Source: Verpa conica (lineage: Eukaryota > Ascomycota > Pezizomycetes > Pezizales > Morchellaceae). From it: DNA of 64,000 bases. How positions within the stretch are numbered: position 1 is the stretch's first letter; the number at the start of each line of letters is the position of its first letter. Both the position numbers and the translations under genes were made by a program. The stretch covers positions 1,116,001 to 1,180,000 of the forward strand of contig JAUFSD010000001.1 in assembly GCA_033030425.1 (NCBI GenBank), written 5' to 3'. This document shows, piece by piece, positions 21,312-34,486 of this stretch. A model generated the notes under the pieces. It worked only from the letters and a program-made list of their open reading frames with translations, was not told where the DNA came from and searched no databases.

Positions 21312-23032
21312 TTAAGGACTGGTCTTTAGGATGATTGGTGTCTCGGTAGTTTTATTACCACTTGCTTCGGCCTCATCTCCCCCAGCTTTAATGTCACTCT
21401 GGATAATGGCCTGTAGTCTCTTCTCTTCACCTTTAGGACCAGGACTTTGTGCGTCTTCATCATCAGAAGAAGCTTCCGATTGGGCCATAGATCCACGTGG
21501 AGTTTGCCTTGCGCGCATCTAAATAGATTTAAAAAAAAACATTAGTATCACAAACCACATCTAGCATCTAAAGGGTAGATGCTCATCAGGAATTATCAAC
21601 CTACCCAAGACCTAACGCCACCTATGAGGCCTAACGAATATCCGTTCGCAAACTCCGTATGCGGCGACTGTGGCCTAGATGGGGGCTCTAAATGCGACAG
21701 GTGGCTCTTCTCGCCCTGGAGTGAGACATTGTCCCTCGACCCATTAGAGCCACCATAAGTCCCAAAAAGATATGGTGATGATGATCTGGGGGAAGAAGGT
21801 GCCCAGTAGTTTCGAAACTCATCCCGGAGCTCTCGACCGGTCGTTGACCAGTTGTTCTTGATAGTTTCCCGAAGTTCGGTGACATGGCGTTTTAAGTCAA
21901 GCTCATTTTTCTTAAGCCACGAAACATTGAGTTCTTGACGACTAGTACCCCGCTTGAGTTGTCGGATAATATATTTCTCGTAATCGCGCACGATCCTATC
22001 ATTGCGTCTGTATCAATATTGATAGTTTAACACTTGCGCGATATGTTAGGGCTTCTCACTTTGTGATTATGTAGGTAGTTGAGATACCCTCTGTCCTCTG
22101 GGTGACCAGAAACTTCCCAGCCTCTTTACAAGGGCGGTAGATATCATCAGAATCTGTACTGGCATAGGGCTCATCGTCATGGGCGACATAATCGATCGAA
22201 TGCTCGTCTAGGAACTCGGGGGTGACAATCCAGGGTGCGTTCTCTATAACCTCATCTACCCATTTACAATGCCGGAGTGTCTCCGCTCTTTCTTGGTCAG
22301 TGAGAACCGTGAGTCCCTTCCGCTTATGCGTCTCAGTATCGTTGGGGATTCCAACAAGGAGGTAGGTATTGGGGAATGCCTTCTTCGCTTGTTCGAGCTG
22401 TCGCATGTGCCTGGGTCCCCGATTACGTGTATTAGAAATATTCGTATACCGAGCAAGCGGTAAGCAATAGGAACCTAAGTATTAACTCACCCGAGATGGA
22501 ACAGGTCGAAAACCCCATCCGCATACACTCTCACTGGCCTATCTGTTGGTGGCGGGTTCATAGAGTACCCTACAGGAGCCAACGTGCCCCCCTTCTCCGG
22601 CGGTGCCATAGGCGGGGGAGCGGGTGGCCCATCAATACTCCCGGTACTGCTAGCACTTGCGCTCGAGTTTGTTCTCGATCCGCTCAGCGACTTTCTCCTC
22701 CCTTCCCTGGTACGGCTCTCGATAACGCTGCTGACTTCCGTAGTCGATGATTTTTCACCCTCGTCAACGTCATTGTTGCTCTGCGAGTGCCTCTTAGCTC
22801 GCTTCGCCGGGTGACCGCCAGGTGATTCGGATTGTTTCAACCCTGCTCTTGGAGCACCAGCACCAGCACCAGCTGTGGGAGTTGAATCGTAGGAGAGCTC
22901 TGCATCGGCCTCTTCTCCTGATGTTGGCTGTTGATTAGGAGGGGGGTTATCCATCGGGAGGTGATTGTCAGCGGCTGCCCTTGAGTTCAATCTTTTCCTC
23001 TTATTCACAATTGAGCTTGATGACGACGACAT
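21312..23032 (-). CDS. PCT1: Choline-phosphate cytidylyltransferase, four exons
   Basis: Exons 23032-22491, 22410-22060, 21995-21605 and 21518-21312 give 496 residues with all phases consistent. The enzyme makes CDP-choline from phosphocholine and CTP, the rate-limiting step of the Kennedy pathway, at nuclear and ER membranes. The catalytic core begins [24 protein letters not shown] at 179-182 is the HXGH nucleotide-binding signature and is split by intron 1. RTEGIST at 286-292 is the second signature. After it comes the amphipathic membrane-binding region ([20 protein letters not shown] and on) and a Ser/Pro-rich tail. The long basic, Ser-rich N-terminal 160 residues probably hold a nuclear localisation signal (PAKRAKR). 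The last exon starts with MRARQT and is acidic; its junction is the least certain. Confidence 0.93.
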
Positions 23033-24382
23033 TGGGATAATTTGTTTTTAGGGTTGCTGGGTCCGAAGGTTTTAGGAGAAGGCTTATAAAAAATAAATAT
23101 AAAACAAGGACTAGAATAAAAAAAAGACGGTGGAATTGGGTTTAAGCTCTTGAGAATCAACCTCCTTTTTCTTTCTTTCACTGTAAGCAGGGTTTTTGAT
23201 GAGGGAAAGGGGTGATTCACGTCAACATCCAGCTGGAGCTTTTTTGGTGAAAACCTGGCGTAGGGATCAGCACAGCACAGCACAACCCTTCGTGATGCTG
23301 TTTGTGATAATGAGTAGGAATGGAGTGAAGATGGCCTAAAACTTGATTTAAGAAAGGATTGGGTAGTGGGTGCGGGAAGCTATATGTGTACTCTACTAGT
23401 AACGTGTGATGGCTGCTGCTCTTGACAAGTGGATTTGATAGTGGTCTCAGTGGTCTCAGACTCCTTTGCTCTCCAAGCTTAATGCGCTCTCTCTTTGCCC
23501 TGGCTACACCATCGGGTTAACCTGGTCCCTCCCCCATTCCTTTTGATGGGAATCTGATGTAACACTGGCCTAAGAGAAGCAGCGAGGCGAGGCTTGTTAT
23601 GTAATTCCGTCATCGCTTGAACCTAGCCGCAACGCAAACAATACCCTGCCCTGCTTTTGGAAATAAGATTAAAGTGCCCAACAGTTTTCTCGCTATGAGA
23701 AACCTCGTTCGCCATCGTGATTCAAAACAGTATCCCTTGGTCAAATCATTACATATGTCTAGTAGTCGTATCCCCTGTAAATTTATTTATCTATCTTACA
23801 GATTCCAACTCCATCTATACTGTAGAGCTCGGATATATGCGCGTGTAAGGTAGACGTAATTACAGTAGTTTCACGCCCTTCCTCCAGATATACCATCTTT
23901 CTCTTTTCGCCGTGACGCCCAAAGAAATTCAAACACGTTCTGTATAACCACTATTGGATAGAGAAACAGATGAAAGAAGAAAAATATTGTACAGAAACAC
24001 AACTAGAGCTGTAGCCGCTAAAGTGAAACTAACTAGAAAAACGAAAGAGATATGTAAAGGATGCGAGTGCGATTTTAAGTGGAAGGTTAAGGGAAACAGT
24101 TGAAAAATAGAGAACAAACCTGAGAGATCAGTCGGTAAGACATCAAACCTATTGCACCAGATGATCTTTGTGCTTTTTGAGCCTCATGTCTTTCCTTAAG
24201 CCTATCTAGCACCCCATGAGAACTAGAACCCAAAGGAAGGAAAGAACGAATAATCCAAAAGAAAGGGAAAGGGAAATAGTTAATGGTATTACTTGGCCGT
24301 GACTGGCTCTTTTTTTGCTATCCTCTGCTAAAGTGATTTAATCGTATTAGATGCTACTGATAGCTAAAGGTTTCTCTCAAGA
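23033..24382. other. Intergenic between PCT1 and VTC5, no gene recognised
   Basis: This is the promoter side of PCT1 and the 3' side of VTC5, both on the minus strand. No open frame with gene-like composition was seen. Confidence 0.5.
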
Positions 24383-27309
24383 TTAAACCTCGCTTTCACC
24401 CACAACGGCAAAAATTATACCGCTCCCAATGCAAACCAATGCAAAAGCTAACCAAACTACCGCTTGGTGCAGTAATCCAATTCTCTGCCTTTTCGTCATA
24501 AATAGTACTAGCCCTGTGCCTGCCATGATCAAAGCTACTAAGACAGCACTACAAACTTCGAAGTCAAGTGTAAACCCTCGTTTGCGCCACTTATGCTTAT
24601 GACTTAGCAAGGTTGAGTTTAGAGCGAATATTGCTGTAATAATAATAATGAAAACCGAGCCCGCAAGGCAATAAATGTATGCTCTACTTGGTGAAGACTG
24701 GGGGGCTTCGAATGGTGAGACCGCAACGCGGCGCCGATGTGTAGGTCGGCCATTTAACAAAATTCCTGTTTCTGCATCAATGTCGCCTGAAGATTCGGAG
24801 CTTGCGATACTTGGTTTGCGGAGTAGGGGTTGACGTTCTGTTTTTTTCTGTGGATTTGGGGCGAAGAATCTTTGGACTTTGGTTCCAGCAGAAATGAAGT
24901 TCTTTTTAATAAATTCTCCAAGTGTATCATCTTCAAATCCGTCATCGGACGATGTTTTGTGGTTCACAAGAATGGTATACGGCTCCTCGTTGTCTGTGGC
25001 GTCATTAAACTCGCTCCAGTAACGTTCGCCGCCAATGTTTTCGATTTCAGATAATCCACTTTTCGTTCTATTGTACTTCCTTCCATTTCGATAGCCGGTG
25101 CCTGAGCTGCTCTCATAAGCCGTCACCGAAGAATCAAAACCGCCGTCAGTGAGATCATGAACCACTGTCATTGATGTCCCACCGAGTGATGCCGCTTTTG
25201 GGGTTGGGGCAAACATCAAATATGATGAACTCCGCCGGCTATGTCGTGGTGTGTGTACCGGGGTTTTTCGGATATCCTTTTGTAGTGCGGATACCTATTG
25301 AAATTTTAGAAAAGCTGGTATATTTTGTTTACAGAGAGTTTGTATTACCCAAAACGGTGCAGTCATCTTCTTTGGTCGATAGAGGACTGCAACTGCATGC
25401 ACGTCGAGCGAAAAACCCCTCACGTTTTCCACCTAAACGAAATCAGCTAGAGCTCCGATATTTAATGCACCTTTTTTCTTTCTTTTTCTTTCTTTCACGT
25501 AAGTAACATGCCGGAGAACTAACCATATGGCTGATCTCGAGTTCTCTTACGAGACCTGGTGTCTCCTGTCCCTCCCACTGAACTTCCAGTACTGCATGGG
25601 GGAATTTCATCATTGTTCCGTTTCTCAATCCCCTCCCTAGATCGTCTACCTCCGGATCATTCATCCACCGCATCTCCTTTGTGATTTTGATCATTTGGAT
25701 ATCCCAATCCAAAAGAGCCCATATTGGGCTACCGTCGGGTGTGTCTGCGAACCTCGTTCGCTTTGTCAAGAGCTTGACTAAAGGAGCAACATTTTTGTGT
25801 CTCATAAACCACTGTTTAATTTTCTCTAATTCAGGGCCCTCTTCAAAATCCGCTAGATCGAATTTGGTATTTGACCGGGGCGACACCATCTCAAGCAGAT
25901 CTTGAACGTGTTTTCTCTTCAATTTAACTTCTATTGTCTCTCCAGAATGCGCATCATGTCCATTTAGTATTTTGGAAGAAACATCTGAAACTATGACAAC
26001 AGCTTCTGAGTCCTTGGAACACCATCTAACTTGCCCCGCAGTTCGTAGACCGGCTTTACTGACTTCAGCAATAGTAGCGGTGCCTTGCACATCAGAGAAG
26101 CTCTCCAGATCGTCTAAAACTACCACGCCGACCTCATCATCCTTTCCGACAGGCCCAAGCCATGAATCTCTGCGTGCTATGGGTGTAACTGGAACGCTAG
26201 AAGATGGTGATGTTGTTTGCAAGGTCAAATACTTCATTAGGAGAACTTGAACCTCGATAAGGTGGTCGTAGTGAACCCAAAAGGTTGCTTTCCCACCACT
26301 AGTACTATTGGTAGCTGACGAGGACATGGCTAAGGCAGTATCGATATAGGTCTGACTTTCCGGTGTTATAGTGTAGGTATTGCTGTTTCCAAAAGATTGG
26401 CTGTTCTTTAATGGGCTCTCCTCGGTAGATCGATTGTACTGTCCGGTCACAGCTGCGAGCTTGAACGAATCGAATCCGCTTCGCACAACAATCAAGAGAT
26501 CCGAAAGATCCAGTACGTTTTTTTCAAAGTCAATCTTGTGAAAAGAAGTTGGCGATTCTAGGACAGGAAGAAAGCGAGTTGTGAGGTGGGATGAGCCGGT
26601 CCATTTTCTGTATTTTTTTAAAAGTTTGAGGAAACCGGTATGCTGCACATTTACGAAGCGGGAGAGACTTTGAATCTCGTAGCTCACCCTAGGTGCGAGT
26701 GTTAATTTATTGTAACAACCTGCGACAACACTACCAAGATTGGACGAATTTACCGTTCGACTTCCTGCTCAACCTTTGCATAACGACTCGCTTTTCGGGG
26801 CGTCAAACCGTCCGTTGGATCCCGCCTGCGAAGCGGCGCAACTTGTCTATTACAGCGGACTGATATACGTCAGTGTTATGTGATAAAGCCTCCCGTGCCT
26901 AATCGGCCTTGAACGCACCTATGCGACGATCAATCTCGCCAGCTTTACTTTTGACAAACAAATCAATCTATATCAACAATTAGCTCCTGTTGTTTTGACT
27001 CATTTTCTTATTTGAAAATGCTTCGGAGAAAAAATATCCTATACCCTTCCTAACTGATCCATAAAAAGCTCAAAGAACTCATCTTCAAACACTGTTTTTA
27101 ATTCTGGTACCTGCACAAGGGGCCTTCCGGTAGTGTATCTTTTTATCAGCTCTTTGATTTCGCTGTAATCAAGGTTATCTAGATATTTCCAAACCAATCG
27201 TTAGCCCCTCTGCTAGTCGCCCCTAGATAAAGAAACAGAGAGAAAAAGGCAACTCACAAGGGTGCCATTCCGGTACGGAACGCTCAGGAAGTGCCTCTCC
27301 AAACTTCAT
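24383..27309 (-). CDS. VTC5: SPX-domain vacuolar protein, VTC complex subunit 5-like, seven exons
   Basis: Exons on the minus strand are 27309-27258, 27178-27045, 26967-26919, 26859-26754, 26688-25524, 25432-25349 and 25294-24383. Together they give 833 residues in one frame. The first four small exons rebuild a complete SPX domain: MKFGEALPERSVPEW, then NLDYSEIKELI, then VKSKAGEIDRRI, then AKVEQEVERVSYEIQSLSRF and KKYRKWTGS. SPX binds inositol pyrophosphates. A VTC-like central region follows (LKRKHVQDLLEM, LLDWDIQMIKITKEMRW). The 84-nt exon 6 encodes VENVRGFSLDVHAVAVLYRP and on to PFW. The tail has three hydrophobic segments. The length and plan match yeast Vtc5 (869 residues), which stimulates polyphosphate synthesis at the vacuole. 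Exon 6 lies outside the long open frames and would be easy to miss. Confidence 0.88.
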
Positions 27310-28347
27310 CGAGTGTATGGGCTGTGTAGTCTCTATCAAGAGTCAAGAGGTTGAGGGTGTCGAAATGTAAGACAGATAAGGTGGGATAAGCTTCAATCAG
27401 CGGCGATTAAAGGATAGAAGTGTAATGAACGATGAAGGGGGGGGGGAGGGAATTTAATGAGCGTCTATCTCCTCTTAAACTTGGCTGTCGCCTTATCATG
27501 CGAATGGGGGATATGGTGCCAGATGCGAGATGGTAAATATTCGAGGAGCACGGGAGCAATTGCAGAATTTGGGACAGTAAGATGCAGGGAGACAGGGATA
27601 ATGTGGGATTTCAGGTGTGACGAACGTACACCGGCAGCTATACACCTGCGCTTTACCTCGGACTAGTGTATAGAATCCGAAGGAGTTTCTTCCGCTATGA
27701 TCTTGAGAGAAATTTATAGAGTTAATTACATGCGTGATATGTACTTTTTCTTCTGGTCCTCGACAGAGAGAAGGGGGTCAGCTGGTTTGAGAAGGTGAGA
27801 AAGAAGAAAGGAAAGCTGGAGGAGGAGGAGGAGGAGGAGGAGGAGGAGGAGGAGGAGGAGGAGGGGGAGGGGGAGGGGAGAGGGAGAGTAGGTAATGGCC
27901 CTGGCACTGATGGTTATTGTTGGTGGGGGTGAAAGATCAAGAGATCGTGAAGAACAAAAGAAAGGGATATCTGTCGATGGCAAACTTCGATCTGAATAAC
28001 CCGCAAAGACCAACGTAAATCATCAAATTTACTGTATCAGGTACGTAAACGCGTCAAGCCCAGTTAATGACTATTTTTACTATTTCTGCCTCCCTGAGGA
28101 AATTGTCCTGGATTCTAACCCCTATGCGACCATCATAAGAATAGCCCGAGCCGCTACCCGAAGCTCATCGCGAGATTTCCCTTGGCACCGCGGTATACCC
28201 TATCATTAAGAGCCAGAGTGGGACTTCGGTTACAAAACCCATGTACGTACTTTACATACAGCTCAAAAACTTGGAGTATGCCAAGAGGCAACTTTTCGTC
28301 ATCCCGTGCTTGTACATTAGTAGGGAACCTCTATAGTAGAGTGCCTA
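27310..28347. other. Upstream of VTC5; gene-free, with a GGA microsatellite
   Basis: The start holds the VTC5 promoter region. A (GGA)n tract at about 27818-27892 grades into GGGGAG repeats. Open frames here are short and low-complexity. Confidence 0.5.
27818..27892. repeat. (GGA)n microsatellite
   Basis: More than 15 consecutive GGA triplets are followed by GGGGGAGGGGAG. The tract is purine-only on the plus strand. Confidence 0.9.
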
Positions 28348-28349
28348 TA

Positions 28350-28447
28350 CTCGCCTAAAAATAAAGTCTGTCGATACTTTTTGTACTTTTATATGAATAT
28401 AGTTGTGTTGCAACATAAAACATCGACAGACTTTATTTGTAGGCGAG
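28350..28447. mobile_element. Short palindromic MITE with TA flanks
   Basis: Arms of about 27 bp, starting CTCGCCTAAAAATAAAGTCT and ending with its complement, match at all but one position. They surround a loop of about 45 nt. TA borders both sides (28348-28349 and 28448-28449), as expected for a Tc1/mariner-type MITE. Confidence 0.75.
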
Positions 28448-28449
28448 TA

Positions 28450-31400
28450 CCACGGGTAGTTCTACCCCCTATAGGTAGACATTTAGTACTCCTTCTGCAC
28501 AACTTATATATTTGGTTTCTCATAACCTATAGTACAAGTAACGTTTACACAATGTTACTATACCACTCTTTAACTAGAACCACAATACTGGGGGCTTTTT
28601 TTAGAACCCCTAGGGTGCTCACAGAGTAGCTGGTACTTGGGTCTATTCACTACATACGTTGCCGGTTGTACTCATTAGTTTAGGGTGTCGGTTATTTTTG
28701 TGCCCTAATAATATCTCTAGTTTCTGAGATCCCCATTTGTTTGAAGTAGATAACAATTAGACTTCCACATCCGTTAAAGAGGGGAAAGAAATATGCAGTA
28801 TTAGTCGATCACTGCAGCTAACGCTGCCGGTATCAACACAGAACCCTTCGGATAAGTATTTTCCTATCCACAATCATGTAGAGCCGGGGCTAGCTAGAGT
28901 GACCAGTCTTTGATACTCCGACATGTGCCGGCTACATTGGTGCGCGGGGGAAAAAACGGCAAATTAGATACCATCGCAAGCTGTGGTTCTCTGGGAATGG
29001 TGCACATAGCCGCTAAGAGGTGAAAGTAGAAGCTTCTCTATGATTGATAGAGCTGTGGGCAATTTCAGCACGTGCCTAAATCGCGAGTGGTAATTGGTTG
29101 CTACGAGTTTATATGAGCACCTGCAGCTAAGAGCAAAATTCTTGAAGACCATTGATGTTGACCGGTAATCTAATACGTCAGAAAGGCGCTCGTTATCGTC
29201 ATAGTGAGTTGGGAATTCTAAAAGAGTTTCCGTGATACTGAATTAAATCACAAAGCCGTGGAATCGTATGGATAGTTTTCTAGGCTTTGCTTCAAGCCTA
29301 TCGCTTTGGATAAATCTGGCTATTGTAATTGGTACGTACCACGCTACACAAGCCGCCGTTTATCCCTTAAGGTGGTAAAAATGCTGCCCCCTTGTGTAAC
29401 AGCTAACCATGTCTTTAGGTAGAGTGGTCCAGTCAGGATTTTCTGGATGTTTCCCCTAGCCCATCCCCTAACCCAGGAAACAAGTCAGGCCCTCATTGAT
29501 AGGAGGCCAAAAACAAATACCCGCTGCCTGAGTCTATTCTGCTGACATAGCTATGATTTCCACCCCCACGGAAAAGGGGCAGCAATGACACGATAAGGGA
29601 TACTCTAGCAATATATGCCGAGTATTTAATAAACGCTTGAGTAGATGAGGTGTTATAGTTTAAACTAGGTAGTTATCCTTCTAGAGCGTTTTTGATGAAC
29701 TTTTGAACTTTAATAAACATGACCCTGTGAGATTTTGCGCTACCTGAGACCTATTCCATCACGAAAATTTCTACTTACTAACTGTATCTAAGATACAAAA
29801 TCTTTCCGTATAGCAGATCATTCCTTATAGTTTTTGTGGATGTTGGTGAAGAAGAACCAAACGTGAGCCGAGACTCGACTCGTCTCTTATAGCAAGATGT
29901 AGCTATATAGGCTATTTAGCCTCCTCCCAGAATACAGGTATCTATTTTGGCTTGAATTACACATTCGCTGGCTGCGGCCAGTTATCGCCTCGGCACCCCC
30001 ATTGGGGCAGCTGGTCTTTCAGCTCTTTGGTCTTTTGACCATGTACATTGGGTGAAATGCTATCGTCTGCTCTGGAAGGTGATGTGTGATTGGTGGCATA
30101 CCATAATCACTAAAATAGTGTTAATCTACTCAGAGGGACACTTTTTTCCTTTGTTTTCAGGGGATGGGTGTTTTCAGGCCATAGTCTATAACTATATGTC
30201 ACAGTTTGTACCCAGAGACAGCCCTGCTGTCGATTTCTTGTAGAGATGACATAAGCTAGGGCCTAAGACCAGATATGGATATTAAGATTTATGCTAGTCG
30301 TGCCCAACCCCAATTATTACGTAGCACGGTAACGTAGGAGATAAGCACGAGACTAGGTTTACGCTACGGGAGGAGAATAGAGGATAAAATGAAGAGGAGA
30401 TGGGCTTCTGATCCTCAACGACGTCTTAACATAAATTCTTTCTTAATCAGAGGCGCTTTCCATCTCTTCAACTCCTAATAATAGCTCTTTTACAGTATTT
30501 CACTGGGCTTATACTTTACTTATCAAAAGTTACTGGTTAGCTATCCGACTCCTAACATTGCCACTCCACATCTGATACCTGGCCTCACCCATTTAAAATA
30601 CTACTCCTTCACTTCCACCTTTTACTCTAAGGTAAAATATAACGATGTTTTACTTCGATAGACAAAGATCAAAGACGGCTATATCTCCAGTCAATCTCCC
30701 CAGACGGCCGACAATTATAGACATTGAAAACACAGGAAAGTTTCCCAACGGCTCGGGGGCTCTAAAAGTATATTCTCTAACTAAGATACAGATTCGGAGG
30801 TCATGAATAAGATTAGTAAGATGATCGGGGAAGACTCACTACAGTCCAACCACCATAGTCGCTTAAGGCTAACAATTACATCTGTCTAGCTCGTAACATG
30901 TATTTCTAGGAGGAAACATATGGGTGAAGAGAGAATTTATAAATATCTACTATATAAATAAGTTCTTCTAGTATACTAATCGTAGAATAAACTCATCAGA
31001 TGTTGGAACCTCATTCGCCTTTTCGTATCCTTCTATTTACTACATACCACACTATCACGGAGCCGGGTCTGAATTTCGAGGTCTGTGACATATTTATGTG
31101 TGAACCTTGTAATCCGGAGAAAAAGAGGTTTAATTTAGTAATAAAAGGATTCGTACCAGACCTAGATGTGGCAACTCTGGAATCCAAGAATGCATAATTC
31201 TTCCGCCTCGCACTATGTGGAGCACCACTGAATCCCTATACCACCATTTACACTGTTCAAAAAATTGAGGTGAACCATATAATAAAGGCAGAGTTTATAG
31301 CTATCCGAAAATCTATAAAGGTTACTGTGACCCACCTTCAGGCGTCGGTTTTTCTGGTAGTCTAGTTAGAAGTAGTAAAGTGCAGCGTTCCTAACGGGAC

Positions 31401-33716
31401 ATTCCGTCTGTTCTAAGAATAAGACTGAATGAACGCCCAATAACTTTGTCGTTCGTCTTTTCATGTACTAAAAATACCCTAGGGCCCAAAGCGGGAGAAC
31501 GGGGGGGACTACATGGACCCACAGGCCGCCAAGATAGCAGGGTTAGGATTTTTCTGTTTTAAGACTAATATCGGGCTCTATTAGTGCCTTATCTTGTGAA
31601 AATTATCTATTTAATTTGAAAACTGTAATAAAATGACCTAGTGGTATGGTTTATAGTGCCCTGAGGGGCCCTATGGTCATCATCAATGGAGCCTTTATAA
31701 CAACCAAAGGTCTAACTTAGGTACTATTAGTCATCGATCAATGGCCCATCCGTTAGAGCTACTGGGGGGATCAAAGCCTATATTAAAGCATCAAATTATA
31801 GGAAAAATACATCAGAGTTCATAGAGGCTATTACAGTGCCACAGAAAAGGCCAATGATTACTGTGCAACTCTGTAATCCCTCGAACATCACTAGTACATC
31901 CATAAAGGTATAGTGAACCTATCTCAACTACATTTAGAGAGAGTTAGGAGGAGATATATGGGAGTACGTAAGAAGTGGTGCGCTTTTATTATTATTCATT
32001 ATATTTTGCTCATCTAATTTTTATCAGAGGTAAACTTATGTTTTTTTCTTATTTAAGGCGTTTCGTTTGGGTTTCGTTTGTATATAGGTATTATTAGAGG
32101 TAGGATATACCTTTTTTACCACTCGAGGGGCCCGGTTTTATTAATATAATTAGCGCTAATTTATACTGTGAAGTAAGGGAGCTATATGAGCTTCATGATA
32201 TTAATGCGTACGTACATTACCTCAAGTGTTATATCTGGCGGCGAGGCCGGACGCCAGGGCTATCAGGGCCTGGCATGAGTACCTCGTTCGGAAATATGCT
32301 CTCAGGGGTTATTTTTGATAAAATTTGAGCCTGGAGGCTCTGTAATTACGAGTTTCCTATCTAATTTATTTACCTAAAAGTTAGTCTCATGCCTTGAAAG
32401 TTTACAAGGAATGATTTGAAAAAATTGAGTAATATCAATGGATGTGCTACATATATAGGCCATAGAGATACTCTAAGGCTTCAACCCCCTCCTCCAATAC
32501 CCCTATCCTCTTGATATATTTGGGTTAGCAGAGATTTGTTTGGCAGTATTATATATCATGATAATCGGTTTGAAGCGTAGGCATCTCCTTAAAAAGGCTG
32601 AACTATTGAGATTAATAACCCAAATCTCTAGAGAGGATTTTACCGTCTACAGTGCCTCCGGATCCTAGACCCTAAACCCTTCAAACGTATCGCTAAACGG
32701 GAAATTTCGAAGCAGTATGTCTTGTAGCGCCCATGATTGTAAATTATTGTCTCTCTGGGAATTAAACACTTCTTTCTTTTTCAGTAGACCTTTTTTTAGT
32801 AAAGTATTTCTAGTAATCTGCTAGCATCAGATTAATTTCCCTAGTAGTGATATTATACATAACGTATGAATTAGATTCAGAATTGTAGGTTTTGATGTTT
32901 TAAGTTATAATATATATACCAACTAACCCAATTACCTATAAAGGTTTCTAAAGTTTCTAAGTTCTAAAGTATGCAGTATGTAGAATTTATTCTGAAAATA
33001 TACAATGTGACAGCTCTAGTGGTAATTACTTATAATTAACCCGAAGCATGGTAGCCCGGTGTAGATTTAATTTACATATCATAATTTTTTTTAGGTCAGA
33101 AGATGGGTACCTCTCCGCCAAATTTTTTGTTATGAACTGGCTAAATCAACTATCCACTATATGATTGATGGTACCTCAAGCCCATTATTTCTCCCCCTCT
33201 TTTTTGTACTGTATATCTATGTAGTCTCGTGCCCAGCCCCAATGCCTACAGCGCTTCGTAGAAAATATGGTGCGTGTAGTCTTAAATGTGCTAGCCGAGT
33301 CTGGGTGTGGAACACTGGAGGTCACACCAAATTCCAGTCAAACTTGAACAATCTAGGCTATGTAAAAAATGAAAAAAATCTTATTAGCTCAGCTATTTAT
33401 CTAATAACTAGGAGTACTAAAATATATGGTCCTAATAGAGCTTTGCCTCTAGTGTATTTATTCCTAATAGTTCTAGTATGAGTATTATATTATTTATCAT
33501 GTACTACGATGAAGCGCCAAGAATATCTAAAGATCTCAAGCCGGGTAACAATGAATTATTTTACTTGTGACGGTCATCTCCCCTACTAGGGGTTTAAGCC
33601 CTACGCTTAGCCCACAATTCGATAATGCAGGCCACACAGAACATTCATACACCCATAACACCACAACATTGCCCACGACAACCTCCCAGCCAACAACAAC
33701 CACCAAATAATCCAAG
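28450..33716. other. Gene-free A+T-rich region, probably decayed repeats
   Basis: Over 5 kb there is no open frame longer than about 106 codons and none with recognisable motifs. The sequence is A+T-rich with many TA-rich runs and stop codons in all frames. This would fit old transposons degraded by point mutation, for example by RIP, but no intact terminus was found. Confidence 0.5.
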
Positions 33717-34486
33717 ATGGGAAAGTAAGTCAACTCAGCAGTGATAATGTCGCATATTTAACAGTTACTGACAATTTTGTGTTTTCTAGAGGTAAACCAA
33801 GAGGTCTCAACGCCGCCCGCAAGCTCCGCACCCATCGACGTGACAAGTACGAATTCCCTCCAATACAACCTGGGGCCAGCAACTTCGATGGTTGATACTG
33901 ACAAAATTGCAGTCGCTGGGCCGACCAGTCTTTCAAGAAGAGGCTTCTCGGAACCGCTTTCAAGTCATCTCCCTTCGGTGGCTCTTCTCACGCCAAGGGT
34001 ATTGTCCTCGAAAAGGTCGGTGTCGAGGCCAAGCAGCCTAACTCTGCTATCCGAAAGTGTGTTAGGGTACAGCTCATCAAGAATGGAAAGAAGGTCACTG
34101 CTTTTGGTATGAGGCCCTATTTCCGGAGGATGGTGGCGAGTCTGTGGTCGGGGATTAGAGATTTGGGGAGGATGGGCATGATAATGAAGACTATTGGAGG
34201 TGGATAAGATTTTTCTCTGGGATCTGGAGGCTAACAGGGACTTTGGTATAATAGTTCCTAATGATGGTTGTTTAAACTTCGTCGATGAGAACGATGAAGT
34301 CCTGCTTGCAGGTTTCGGTCGTAAGGGCAAGGCTAAGGGTGATATCCCTGGTGTCCGTTTCAAGGTCGTCAAGGTTTCCGGCGTTGGTCTTTCCGCGTAT
34401 GTTCCCCACCTTAGTATATATCAGTGGACACAAGCTAATTTTACAATAGTCTGTGGAAGGAAAAGAAAGAGAAGCCACGTTCTTGA
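33717..34486 (+). CDS. RPS23: 40S ribosomal protein S23 (uS12), five exons
   Basis: Exons 33717-33724, 33790-33846, 33913-34106, 34255-34396 and 34450-34486 give 145 residues, the family length. Exon 1 is 8 nt (MG plus two bases). The protein reads [20 protein letters not shown], then [60 protein letters not shown] and [18 protein letters not shown]. The KQPNSAI loop sits at the decoding centre and controls accuracy; its proline is hydroxylated in other eukaryotes. All key residues are present. It is the only clear gene between 27.4 and 42.3 kb, surrounded by repeat-derived DNA, and is intact. Confidence 0.97.

Noticed and set aside
28964..29300. rRNA-like impression (AGAGGTGAAAGT and AAAATTCTTGAAGACC)
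   Set aside because: The resemblance to the small-subunit rRNA segment is limited to a few short words in the wrong context. No neighbouring rRNA helices are recognisable.
33161..33481. 106-codon frame upstream of RPS23
   Set aside because: The hydrophobic start looks like a signal peptide, but the rest is A+T-driven without motifs. It lies in decayed sequence.
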